From positions 19,883,256 through 19,947,255 of the forward strand of contig NC_089850.1 in assembly GCF_036373705.1 (NCBI RefSeq): a DNA stretch of 64,000 nucleotides, written 5' to 3'. Made by a program: the position numbers and the translations under genes. Of the stretch, positions 20,601-33,728 are shown piece by piece. This DNA comes from Amia ocellicauda (lineage: Eukaryota; Chordata; Actinopteri; Amiiformes; Amiidae). The stretch's first letter is position 1. Each line of letters starts with the position of its first letter. The notes under the pieces are model-generated. The model saw only the letters and a program-made list of their open reading frames with translations. It was not told the origin of the DNA and did not search any database.

Positions 20601-23600
20601 GCCTGATTTATCTGTGATTAATCTTTCACGTTGTTAAGGGAGCCGGCTTATTAGAAAAGGCAGACTCTGGGGCTGCGTGTGGCATTCATAAAATAAAATC
20701 AAGGGTTATTTTCTCTAATTGGTCTTCCGCTTTGGAAAAACAGTGCCATCAAGAGCTTGCTCATGCCAGTGTCTAAATAACAGACGCTAACAGAGTGAGG
20801 CCTGGCTGTCGCCCCCGTATCAAACTGTTGCACAGTTCAATCCAGGCTTCTTCACAGGGCGTTTACCCCTAAGCACAAAGCTTATGGCCGCAAGCCATCT
20901 TCTGGTACTTTCCCCACGGTCTCTCTATGACTCGAATGCTGCTTGCAAGACTTTTGGGTCCACCCAACAATTCCACAAGTGTTCAGGAGGGAATTCAGTT
21001 GAATCATTTAGAGCACAGCTGCCACGGGACCTATAAGATGCTTTGTCCCCACAGCAAAGTGCACCGTGAGGCGGAGTTCTTTCCCTGCAGTGATCAATCT
21101 GGTGGGGCCCATGGGGATTATTATAGTTTTATCTTAAATTAATCTCTTTTTGTTTTAAATGTATTAGAATTGTTGCATCACTAAGGGAACACGTCCACGT
21201 GTGTTTTAATTTGGAAGACTTTTATTTTTTATCATTGCCTTAAGCAGTGCTGTGTGTTGACTGAGAAGCAGGCCGGGCTGATTCCCCTCAGGACCGGATC
21301 ATTCTGCCTGCGCTTCAAATGCGTGAGAAACTAATGTGATTTGCCTGTCTCTTGTGTGTAATTGATTAACTTAAGAGTGACAGACACGGTTGCATCATTA
21401 GTACTTCACATTTTTTCAAAAATGTGATCTAAACCGGCTTAAGGGTTTTAGCCATTGCTGAACTGAATGTTGTGGAGGACTTCTTTTCATTAAGCAAGGA
21501 AAGTTTGATGGATACAGGGTTGCTAATTGTAATAGTTTGTAATAGTTTATATCCAAATGTGCAAGTGCAACTGATTGTCATTAATTTATTTGGTTTTGTA
21601 TCATTGTTTACTATACTGCACTTCTCAATGCTTTTGAGATGGGGCAGGGACGGAGGATAATATGTGGATGGGTCTGGCAGATTGGTTCTAGTCTTTTAGT
21701 CAGCCTTTAACGTGTATAAAGGATTATCTACATACTGGAGAAGCAGGCAGCAGCCACTTTGGTCTTTAATGTCAAACCACTGCTGACAGGCCATTAAATG
21801 AATTACTCAGCGGGCCTTTTATCAGATTTCCGCAAATTAAGGAGCGAACCAGGAAAGCAAGGAGACGTCTTGCAGAAAAAGGAACAGATTAGCACAGCAC
21901 AACTTTCCTCACCCTGCAGTACATAAGCACACATTTATGTAGAGGGAGGAAGGAACAAAACACAACCAATACATTTGAGAATCTACTGTAGCACAGTGCA
22001 GGAGATCCCCTAATGAAACCAAATAAATCAATATTGCTCCCCCAGGTAAACCTGTGAACTGGATTGATTATGCAGACTGTCAGAACAACATGTTTACCCT
22101 GTGTGGCTCTTTTAACATATACTGTATTGCACCAGAAGACAAGTTCAGTAATCAAGGAGCAGGTGTTTAGTTATTGCATTGTGGATAGAGCTTGTGTCAA
22201 TGCCAGACAGAGTTGCATTTGGAGGCAAAACGAGTGCAATATCCAGAACATATTACCTCCACTTGCCCCCTTCCCCCAGAGCAGAAAGGGACTGGACTTT
22301 TACAGGACTGTTTTGCATGTGTCGAGTGAGAAACATACAGCTGTGTGATGTTGTCACTGTGCTGAGAGCCACTTAAACCCCTGGCGCAAAAACACAGATG
22401 GTCTACAGTTATTCCGGACCATGCTATCATGAGAATCGACAAGCATTTTCCCCCTCCCTGCCCCCCATGAAATGCAGTTGCCCCCATCCTGCCCCTCCAT
22501 ACTCCCACATTTATGGTGCTGCTACAGTCAACATAACGGAAAGTTTCAGGCCCCGGTCATGCCAATCTCTATTCTTGTCAATTAAAATGGACATTGTCTT
22601 CCTGCCCTACAGATTGTGAGGTGAGTGTGGACGGCCTGCCATATGGGGTGATGCAGAATCCACCGGCCTATTAGTGTTTGTCAGCTGTCATATTTACTGG
22701 CCCCACGCCTGCCTGTCTTAGACCTCGACACCCAGTGATGCTTTCCAACACTGGATTACTGACGGTACACTACTTTACTCACTCAGTACGCATTCAGCTG
22801 GTGTATGGACAATATACGACTGGCAATTCAGAGTTAGAAAAAGTTTATAATGAATACTAATATTATACTTCATTGTTCTTTTTTGTAAGGGACGGGTACA
22901 CATGCTTGTACAGTTAGAATCCCTCTCCCAGCTGTGTCTTGCACTCCTGGAATAAGCTGTCTGACCTGCATATATTACAGCAGCTAGAAGTCTCTCAGGG
23001 CTGTGAATACACATTTCTTGGGGTACCTGAAATTGCCAGCTAGCATCTCAGATAAGTAGGAAGATTACGTTTTTTGTACCTTCTCCAAATCCTCTTCATC
23101 TCCCTTATCTGCGGCAGCAATTGTTCTTATACTTTCCTAATGATCTAAACCTACCATCACAGCTCAGAGAAATTGCCGGATTAGGATCAGTTGAGAATTG
23201 TCGAACTGGCCAATGAGTGATATCTGTTCCTATGGCTGAGGCTGATTGTTCACACTGTACAGGTTTTCTGCAGAATGAAGCATCAGCCACTGTGGATTAT
23301 TATTTTTTATTTTGGGATGCAGGCTTGGGTTAGCCTTCCTGTCTATTTCTGTTTATTTGTTGTGATTCAGATATTCCCTTTTCACCACTCGCCATTGCTA
23401 CATTACGTGTAGTTGCAGCTGTAAGTGTGTTATGTGATGCAACGGGGGTGAGTGTAGTGCGGCTTGTAATATCAGTAATGGGCAATTAGGTTTGCTGCGA
23501 ATCAAACCGAGTGGAAGCCAGTCAGTTTCCCCAATTACTCTAGTATACCTATTACCAGTGACCTTTGCAAAAACACCAGATGGAGCTGAGCAATACAATT

Positions 23601-23799
23601 CTTTCCCCAAAAATTTGGGAAAAAACTGGTTCTGCATGCTGAGACCCTGATGAAAGTTTAGGGCAGTACATTTACATATTAATGTGCCATTCTTTCCCTG
23701 TGGTTTTCCCAGGGTTTTCCCACACATGGACTTTGCTTGGATCTTGGGTCTCCCATGCCCTGTATTGTGGTTGGTTGTTCTGTACCTATCCATGCTTTA

Positions 23800-23875
23800 C
23801 CTCACATACTGATCATTGTCCTCATGCTTTACTGTGGTTTTACCATGTTTTACTGCTGTACACTTGCAGTGAATA
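23800..23875. repeat. Diffuse ACCATG-type repeat
   Basis: CATGCTTTACTGTGGTTTTA then CCATGTTTTACTGCTGTAC, similar to units at 59340-59400. The wider region 23680-23880 is of the same C/T-rich style. Confidence 0.4.
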
Positions 23876-26800
23876 GGAAATTCAGGCACACAAAACGACA
23901 TGATGGAAACTCCACCATGTTCTTGGCTGACCTCGCTGTGTATGAAACATGACCACAGTGAACTCTTAGCCTTCAGCCTGTCTTGTTTTGAATTAAAGTC
24001 ACACAAGAACTGATATTACCTGTACTATCCTTTTAAAATGATTTTTTATTTATGTTTTACTTTAATTTATTTATGTTAAGAAATATGCACACGCACACAC
24101 ACACAGATAACGCAATGAAAGACTGAAGTATTTTCAGAGATGCATTAGGACACCGTTCCATTGACACCCAATCAGGGACCTCTCGCTGTTGCACAGAAGA
24201 ATCCCTGTTTTAATTACAGCCTGCTGGGGGATGGGTTGCTAAGGAAACCAAAAACCGAGCTGTCATATTATTATTATTTTTTTGCTTCCTTTAAGAAATC
24301 TGGTAGATAATAACTCTGCAAGGATACGTGTCCTGCTCAGAATTTGCCTATATGAGTGATTTCCAAATTACTGTGTCCCATATTGAGTGTTGAGAGCATT
24401 GGCTATGCTGTGATCCATTGGATGAGACCGTTCAACCCAAAGCTGATCCCCTACATGTAACTGAATAGCATTTTAATACTAAAAAGATACGCTTTGTCTT
24501 TAAGAGTTACTTTATCCTCAGCACAGTTTTTACATTTATAAGATATAATGATTTGCCCTTCAGTACAGATCATGTAAGATCTGGTGCATCGTAATACCAG
24601 TCAGAATACCTTCCTTATATTACCTACCATAAAATAATATGTCCACATACAAAATAAAGCCATACAGGGTGATACCATGAAAAGGTGGACATCCATGCTA
24701 AATAACAAAAGGCCCAACCGTTATGCCTGAGGGGGCCAAAGGTCAAAATAGATCTATATTAAAGATCAGTGCCCAAAATAGAGGATCCATTGTGATTTTC
24801 ATGCCATAGGGATTGGAGCGTCGTATTCTGAACTGAAATCATTACAATTCTAAATACTTTTGCGTATAAGTTGTGTAATATAGTATTTTTTAGTGTCAAG
24901 TCTTTCCTTTCTGCTCTGCAATGCTGTATCACAGTTCAGGTAGGTAACTTATTAAACAGCTACTTAATGTAATGTATTTTGCGGCACACCAGTCATTGTT
25001 TAATTATATCAGGAACTTATTTAATATAAATGAACAAGGCCTTTTTTTCCAGGTGTTTGAAAAGCACTGTGTTGTGTTGGAAATGATAATAATAAGCCTC
25101 TTTGTGAGTCAGAAGAGCGCTGGGCCCTGGTTTGCCCCTCAGGCCAAGCGTGATAAAAGAGGGTTTCTTTTTCATTTGTGCAGGGATGAATGTTGACTGA
25201 CAGGAGCGCATTGACAATATAGTTGCACACAGGGGTTGCTTTGGTGAGGCGGAAAGCTGATCCCCTCACTGTCTATAGACCTTTCTAATGGACAGCTATG
25301 GTCTGCGGTTGATTGTGACAGTGTTAATTACGTTTCACAAGGGGACTCTAGCTTTCTAGAACAATCATACCACAGTGATAATGAATTAATTAACTGGAAA
25401 AAGATTAACCAACACCCCCCTCCCCAACACGTGCATGCACACACACTTTTCATACTGGTTCTTTATTGTTATGAAGAGTCACATTATTTTAACAATACAT
25501 ATCTATTTTGGCAGATGGTTCATTATCTGTGTGTTTCAGGAGGTGAGGCGTTACTAAAAGTCACACTCCAGTGTGCGCACGTACTTACACACAACATACG
25601 TGGCGTTGTTTCCACTCCCCGGGTGATATCCATGTGTCCACTGTACATAATATGTGGGTAATTGCTATCTAATCAAACATTAATCAGCCCAGGAATTTCA
25701 TATTGTATGCTTGACAAACACTGTATACATGTTAAATGCAAGCTTAATTACAATGTTATTGGGTGTTAATAAAGTTGTGGCATGTTACAACTATGTAACA
25801 ACACATTTTAATGTTTATGGTAATGTTTTAATCCTGTATCTTTGAGAATGTATAGTAATTTTATAAACGCATAATTATTATTTTTAAACATCAATGGAAA
25901 TACAGTAAGACCTCAGTCAGCAGTGCTCTAATGTAATCTATAACTGAATCATTGCTCTAGTTTACTCTTGGGAACCAAACAGTAACAAGACCTACTTTAA
26001 CCAGCTTAATACGTCTTGAAACTAACCATTGTACCATCTGCAACAGAAACTGCATGCCTTGGCTTATAGGAAATGGTTTATGCAGAATTAGCTCAATTTA
26101 GTGTAGTTTTCTTTCTCTTTTCTTTCTTTCTCATGAAGGAGCCCACAGACATGGTGCATTTACACAGCCAATGGTGTACTTTCTGGTTTGCAGAGAATAT
26201 CAAATATCAAACAGAAACAAAGTCCACAAACTGATAAAGAACTAAATAATTAATTAGGATTTTCAATATATGTTTCTTTTCTTTTCCCTCACCTTACAAA
26301 GCTTGCTCAATGCTCTCTCTGCTTCAGGGCTCAGCAGTGAAACAGAGATGATTTCAAATCTGCAGGTGATCTGGTCTCTTCTGTGTTGCTAGGCAACTGG
26401 TAGTGAAAGGTGGAAGGACCCGTGTGGACAGTGTGGCAGAAGTCATCAAGCTGGAGCCCACTGAGAGCGGACTGGCAGCGGAACGGTAAAACCACATCGC
26501 TGCATTTCGCGCTTCCTTGTAGCATCTCCTCCCAGGCGGTCACCGCGTCTCTGTGATGTGTGGGTATTGTTCCGAAGGGTCCAAGCTGCACGACAATCCG
26601 TTGAGGCATTTGTTCGTGCGTCACGTGTGAGCGTGCGTGAGTACGTGTGAGTTCAGGGAGTTTGGGATGAAGTACGACCCGCCCTGCAGTGAGGGCCTTG
26701 TGCCTGGGCTGTCTGTATTGAGACTGTAGCACAAGTCTGAGGAGGTGTTAAACAAATCTCACTACAAACACACCAGGTGCCTGACTGTGAACACTTTGGT

Positions 26801-27554
26801 TACACCTGGAGAAAAAACATCCAGATTTCCATAAGCCTACAGTTCGTGACCCCAGATGTATTTCTTTCAGCTTATTTTAATGATGCTTTGAAAGAACGTG
26901 TTTTATCTTAATGCTCTGAGTTTTGACACAGAATACTTCCTATTGGACATCTTGAGTGTATTTTTGTTGGGGTTAGTATCAAGTATACACATTACAAATA
27001 ATTACTTAATAGCTTGTGTGGACCCTGCCCAACCCCACCTGGCATCCAGGAGTGAAACACATGCTGATTGTGAAGATGTACTGCAACCCCCCTCCCCAAG
27101 CTTGTATTAGTTACCATGGAAACAATTGAAGACAACTATACCTGTGGAAGAAAATGCTGATAAAAACAATTTTATTTCTCTGTTATGTTACAGACATCCC
27201 AGGGGTAATTGAACAACCATCTGTTTCGGTTAGTAAAACTCATTATAACATTGAAAAGAGCCCAGTTAGATAAAGACTGAGTGCACGAACTGAAAGACCT
27301 GTCAGGGGCCTTCAAACCCTGTTTCATATTTTTGGAAAACGAACCAGTAAATGAGAAGTAGAAATTATTTGTCAAAATGAGATGGGGGAATTTCCTGTTT
27401 CTCCAACAGGTAAAGGAGGGCTTTGTGCTACAGTTGCCTTACAGGGAACAGAAGAAAGGTAGGACTGAGAGATCACTACCTTTTGGTTTAATTTTGTATT
27501 GAACCCCCATTTTATTTGTATATTGTAATGCTATTTTCTTCACCTTCACTTCAG

Positions 27555-27616
27555 TGTTGTGAATTGATCTGCCCAGTGCTTTGATGCTGTGGAAAGCACC
27601 CTATAATAAAATGAAT
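27555..27616 (+). repeat. Possible LINE 3'-UTR fragment
   Basis: GCTTTGATGCTGTGGAAAGCACCCTATAATAAAATG resembles the common fish retroelement tail 'GCTTTG...TG.GAAAGGCGCTATATAAATAAA'. It is a short, diverged fragment. Confidence 0.35.
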
Positions 27617-30600
27617 TATTCCAACCACTTCACACCACTCCATACAGAAGCTCACATCACACAGAAACCCTTTTTACTTCTAAGGTCTGCTGTATGTTCA
27701 CTCTTTGGGCATATTATGCAGTCACTGTACACCTCCATTGTGGCAGTCTGTGTATCTTGTATTGTAATTTGGTGCACACTGTATCAGATTGCAATATGTT
27801 GTGTCATTCAGCTTTATTATTCTGGGATCCTTTCCTAGGAAGAGAGTGGTATACATCACATTTACATATTCATTAAGTCCTAATGGCAATCAGTCCATTA
27901 ATAAAGGCACTAACTGGTTTAATGGCCCCACCCCATTTGATTTGATAGCAAATCAAAACAGAAAATCATTTAAGAGTCTGATTGTTGGTTCCCAAAGCTC
28001 GTGTCATCAATCATCAGCAGCAAAAGGTTATTGCAGCCTCATTCCACGAATCCCAGGCCCTCCTGCCTTGAGCCATCTCAGCAGGCACAGGCTTTTTCTG
28101 TGATTTCTCTGAGGGGGGCCAGAGATGTACTTTGTAAGCTGGCTCACAGTATATTGTGGTACGGTGTGGGGTGTGACTGCACAGGCCACGCTTGTATTTA
28201 CGACAGGATTTGTTATCCCTTTCATGATAAGTTGCAGTGCTCTCTGGGATGCTGTAAATGCTAGCATTACAGTTGCATTATTTGCGCAGGCAGTGTTGTA
28301 AGGGTCCCCCAAGTGAGAGAGACAGAGATTAATGTGAATTCATAGCTGGCAAACACATCTGTATTTGCTCTGTGGAGTGGGCAGTGACACAGTTGAAAAA
28401 GGCAAACAGTCTAGGTAAATGACAGACATTATCTCGATCCCCCCTGAACATGGCATACAGCTCGTGTATAAACACAGCCCTGAGTGAGCAGTGTGTTGCT
28501 TTCCTAGTGTGGTTTTCAAGCAAATGAGAAGTTATCCATGCTGCTTTGCATGAAGAAGAAATACTCACCTGCCAGCCTGAAAGACCTAACCTGTTTTCAA
28601 TTTTTTTATGCTATAACCACATTTTAAAATTATGTATTTGCTATCCTGTTGTAAAAAATAAAAAATGTTCAGCAGGTTTCAGAAAGTAGTAATGTATCAT
28701 CATAGTTATTGATTTATACTTGTTGCCTCTGACAAGAGTTTGATACTCAGAAAAAAAGTGCATGAGGAGACCTTACTTATAACTATCTTGGCATTACTGT
28801 TCATACTAGGGTGAGTGAAAAAATAAAAACTAGTTAAACACAACAGCTACACTGTGAAATGATTTCTGTGAGCTAGCTGTCGAACACAGCACCTTTGGTA
28901 ATTGACTATGCAAACTAGATTTCGTTCTGTACAGAAGGAATATTGCTTTGCACTGAATGTAAAAAGTAAACTCACAAAAACAATAACCTGTTGAAGGGTT
29001 TATAACTCTATCACTTGGACCTGTTGCAGTGAGTCATACTGTTAGCCTACATCCCAGGGGAAATTCTGTAAAGAATTCGTTAAAAAAGGACCCAAACAGC
29101 ATACTGTTTTCAGCTGTATGAAGGTTGGTGGGCCAGTTCATGCTTTCAGATCTGAACCTCTGCAAACCTTTGTTTTGTAAGGAAAGTAAAATACAAATAA
29201 ATAAGTATGCAAAGAAACAAAGGGTGATTCTTTGTCAGACTGCTATCAAAACAGGAAGTCATGGTGTAAGCAAGTACAAGATAGCTGTATTTGTTACTAG
29301 TTTTGTCGAATTGATAATTGCACCGACAGCTAATGGTGTTAGTGGTTCATTGTTAACTCACGCCATCATGCTCAACTCATCCCAAACTGTTTATCTCCCA
29401 AACGCAGATGGTTTAGAAGCCTAACAGGCATGTCAGGGTTTATGAGGATGGTTTACTCAACAGAGAAAACCTCTCCCGTTGTGTTAGAAAATGTTTTATA
29501 GTTTTTTTTTTTCTAGAAGGCAAATGAGTTCTATCTCAAATTACTCTGAAAGACTTGAACAGTTTGAAGCCTCAGTTTTATTGACCCCATGTCTTTCCAA
29601 GGACTAATTGCGAGTAAAATCCTTCCTCTGCAGCTAAACGAAAGGTAAAGCGATACAGAGTTGCTACAGTGACCAGGGTTCCTACTCATAAATATTGTGT
29701 GCCAAATAGATTTATTTCTGTGTTAAATGAAGCAATAAATGCATGCAAATCATAGTCACTGTCATGCCAACAACAGACTGTTGGAAATGGTAGGAAAATG
29801 TAAAGTTTCTTGTAAATTACCCCTTGGGATTTTTCCATCATCAACTGTTAACTTTTGTGAAGCTTAAAATTTGGCAGGGTTTTTTGGCCCTGGTTATACT
29901 AAATATGTACTTTACTTTTGTATTCTACACTTGTCCCTGCTTTAACTGTGATTTCCCTTTGCTCCCTCACACTGGACTGTGATTTTGCCATGGTGTACTA
30001 CAGCAGACGGGGCCATGCTCGGTGGGATGCTGTTGTTTGTTATCCGAATTTGATCAACATACACTTTTAAAATAATTGAATTTTGTTGAGGTTTTAGTTC
30101 ACAGCATATACTTAAAGTGAATGCCTCAGCCAATATTCAGCACCACAGAAAATGTGTCTAATTCTGGTCATTCAAAATGGCAGGGCCACAAAAAGCTCAG
30201 GCACACAACAAGGACTCCAAACACAGGGATTGATCTGAAAAAGTAAAAAATGTAAACTGTAAACTTAGCTCCTCATCTGGCCTACTTGTCTGACTAATGC
30301 TTGTAAAGGCATTGTGCATTTTGATGTTGTTGTTGCTATTGTATTGTTAAATTTGTTTAACTGATTGAACGTTGGGTATTATTTCGATTTGGACAGGATG
30401 GGAGGTCACAGGTTGAAAGCAATCTCTGGCGGAATGAGATAGCAGTCCAGCCCAGCAGGACTCCTCATCTGGAAGTGCGCTGGGGGGGCTGACCTTTCTC
30501 TCCCTACTGCGGCTCCTCCAGTGGGGCAATTATTTCCCCAATGTGTGTAGGTGGAGAAGTATCAGCCCCTGATTCAGAGAGTGAGATTAAGACAGGAGGC

Positions 30601-32171
30601 CCTATTTCTCACTCAGTACAACCAGATAGCCTAAACCCTTGGGCAACCCCTCAAGGCTTACAGTTTCCCCATAGTGACCAAGTGTACACAGGTGTGCTAT
30701 TCCGGTATTTGATCACCTATAGAGCCCTTTAATAGGAAAAGGTTGCCTCTGGAGTTAATAGCAATTTGTTGTGGTTGTTTCTGTTTAGTCGTATCATATG
30801 GGCAGCTGAGTTATAATCTTCCAAAGGACCTAAGAGGGAAGTGTTAAGTGGCTTGACCTGAGCTCCTGGTAGGTGTTCCAAAAAAAAAAAAAAAACGCAC
30901 CAAACAAAACCCACACAGAGTAAAAGAAAGACAGACGAGGTCACAGTTGAGATGCACTGGCAGATACAGATGAGGGATTTTTTTTTTATTTGGTAGGAGG
31001 CTGCTTGTATTTGTAAGGAAAAACATTGATTTGTTTTATTTGGGTTATATTTTCCTAAACCAGTATGAGAAAAAAAAAAAACTTTTGTGCTTGTCAGCTG
31101 CTCAGTCCAACTTTTAACGAGGGAGCTTGGCAGAGGGTTTGTGCTGTGGAAACAGGTGCCGATCGAGCTTGGGCGAGTGTGGTGTCGAGGACCGTGTCAG
31201 TGCGGTGCGCTGACCGCCTATAAATCAGATCATAAACCAGCAGACACCAGTACGCATGGACGCCGACTTCAGATAGCCTTTCTTTTCGTTTTCTTAAAGT
31301 AGTATTTTGAACGCGTTTACATTTGGTTCCGTGAAAAAAAGAAAATCAATTTGTGCTCTAGGCAAAGAAACGAGGCTTACATAATATCAAACTTCAAGTA
31401 AGAAATATATCAATTTGGCTAGCCGACAGACAATGCATCATAATGACTCTTTTACTACTGGCTCAGCAAGGGAGCACTAATAACATTGACCAGGACTTCG
31501 TTTTGGAAACTTTGCCCACAAAGAGATTTATGATTCCATATTCTGAACCAATGCAATCGGCAAAGAAAGGCATGATACACTAAGAGGCAATTAGATATTG
31601 CATTCCTTATACCTTGCTATGTACCCAGATGAAATGGGAAAATACTTGGTTATCTGTAATGTGCATAGTATATTTAGTTTTTTTTCTGAAAGGAGGATGT
31701 TACAATATAAATTCATATATTCTGGAGTATATTGCACTACAATTTGGACAGGCAGTACACTGTAATATATATGTACATATTTTTGTGATTTGAAATGTAC
31801 TGCAATATATCTCTCATTTGTGACTGTCAGATACACAAAACAAACACCACAGTAAGGAAAATAAGTCTTACATGAGACAACAATATATGGAAACTAATAA
31901 GATGCCCATCTTTTTATTTGCTGATTATTTGGAGTAGGTCTGAGAGCTCGGTCTGTCTTACCCTGTCCGTCTTGTCTGCAGGACTGGAGCTTCTTATTCA
32001 AAGGCAGAATCGGCTGCATCTGCATGTCCGTTGCCTGGCATTGTTTATTGGGTTCAAGATTGGCACAGGGACCTGGCAGGGTCTTTGCTGGCTCTAACAG
32101 TTTTAATTTATCCATGACTCAAGGGGAGCTCCTGGGCTAAAGATCAAGCAATTAAAAGAGCTCCCAATCCA

Positions 32172-32187
32172 CGCGCTCTGAAGCGCG
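32172..32187. other. Small GC hairpin
   Basis: CGCGCT-CTGA-AGCGCG forms a perfect 6-bp stem in an AT-rich setting. Function unknown. Confidence 0.4.
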
Positions 32188-32505
32188 AGAAAAAGGACCT
32201 AAAAGCTATGAGGATTAAAAACTGAATTGCTAAACATCAATAATACACCACAGCAAATAGAATATTCAATAGTAAGAAAAGCGCCTAAATTCACCTGCAG
32301 GTTGCTGAGCCGACCATCACACAGAGCCTGTAAACGAAGAGCACGTTCCTGCGAAAGATGCAAATGTTGCAAGAATAAGCAACTGCATATTGGAAATCGT
32401 TTTGTTTAGTTAGATATTTGGCATGTGCAAAGTCAGAATGTGTCATAAATATCAATACTGTAAATAATGTTTTCTTGTCTTCAGAGGTACTTACTGAGAA
32501 ACACA

Positions 32506-33670
32506 CACTGGAAAAGGAAAAAAAAAAAAAAAACATGGAAACCCCTGGGTGAATGAGAGACACCAAGCATATTGAACGCAATACCACACAGGTGTGGTAA
32601 TTAAGCAATCATCATCCCAGCATACGTATATTCTTTATAATTATGGCTAGCATGGCTGCAAGAGGAGATCTCAGTGACTCTGACAGAGGGGTGATTGTTG
32701 GGGAACATTCAGCAGGATCTTCAGTGACATAGCTCAACTTGCTGATGTTTGATGAGCAACAGTGTCACAGGTGATGTTGGCATGGAACCCAGAGGGAAAG
32801 ACATAATTAGCAAAGGGCAGCAGTGGGTGGAAGCACAGACTCCAGGGTCATGATATCCTGGCATTCATTCAATGTGCAAGGCAAAACAGACAACTGTTTG
32901 ACTGCAAATTTCAACCTGGGGAGTTCAATATAATTTGGCCAGCTGAGAACTCCACAGAGTGGAATACCATGGTCAGGTTGCAGTGCATAAACCACTCATC
33001 ACACCTGGCAATGCACTTTGCTAGTTCAGTGGTGCAAAGACCACCACAGGCAATAGACTAATGAGCAGTGGAGGAAAGTGATGGTCAGATCAATCATCCT
33101 TCACCACGTTCTTGACAAACGCTTGACAAACGAGTGCCTGTGTGGCACCAACCTAAAGGTTCTGGTGGCTCCGTTATGTGGTGGAGTGCTTTTTCCTGGC
33201 ATGGTTTAGGTGCACTCATTCCCTTAGAAGGCAAGGTCGATGCCAATTGCTACGTTATGATATTGAGTGATGATCTTCACCCCATGTGGTATCGTGTCTT
33301 TCTGTCAGGAGGCGTATCTTTCAGGATGACACTTCCCCCATCCACAAAGCTTGAGTGGTCGCCCAGTGGTTTGAGGAACTTGACACTAATATTATCCATA
33401 TGTCATCACCTTCTCAGTCACCAGATCTGAATCCAATTGAGCATGGATAGGATATTTTGGAATGACCCCTGAGACACCATTTTCACCAGGCTTGAGTTGA
33501 TTGACTTGATTGATTTCTCATGGAAGAATCATGCCGTATCCCTCCTGCTGAACTCCAGACACTGGTAGACTGTATGCCACGGTGCACACAGGCCGTAATG
33601 GCTGCACATGGTGGCCTAATGCCCTATTATGTGACTTTACATTGGGGCCTCCATTTATTTTGTCCACTGT
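32506..33670 (+). mobile_element. Decayed Tc1-like DNA transposon
   Basis: A degenerate plus-strand element of about 1.17 kb. The right end ATTTTGTCCACTG next to TATATATA, and the left CACTGGAAAAGG, look like diverged inverted termini. Between them lie recognisable but broken pieces of a Tc1/mariner-superfamily transposase. Such an enzyme cuts and pastes its element into TA dinucleotides. Several stop codons and frameshifts make it non-functional. Boundaries are approximate, and the left arm is interrupted by an A-rich run. Confidence 0.75.
32652..33625 (+). pseudogene. Tc1-like transposase relic
   Basis: N-terminal piece MAARGDLSDSDRGVIVGEHS at 32652 is the start of the helix-turn-helix region. 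GGSVMWWSAFSWHGLGALIP at 33160-33219 is the conserved core strand region. SPDLNPIEHG near 33416-33446 carries the third catalytic acidic residue, and the C-terminal end lies near 33625. Stops interrupt every reading frame between these pieces. Confidence 0.75.
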
Positions 33671-33705
33671 ATATATATGTAGATGTGAGAATGTATTAGT
33701 GTGCA

Positions 33706-33728
33706 TGTGTGTGTGTGTGTGTGTGTGT
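33706..33728 (+). repeat. (TG)n microsatellite
   Basis: About 11 TG units, 36 bp past the right end of the decayed transposon. Confidence 0.9.

Larger units (their letters stand above)
17101..32505. other. Gene-poor spacer
   Basis: About 15 kb with no exon set or recognised RNA gene. It holds homopolymer and simple-sequence tracts (A17 at 18541-18557, A15 near 30880), a few diffuse repeats and AT-rich, repeat-poor stretches. Open frames are short and lack recognisable domains; the longest (26331-26732, minus) is unrecognised. Confidence 0.55.
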
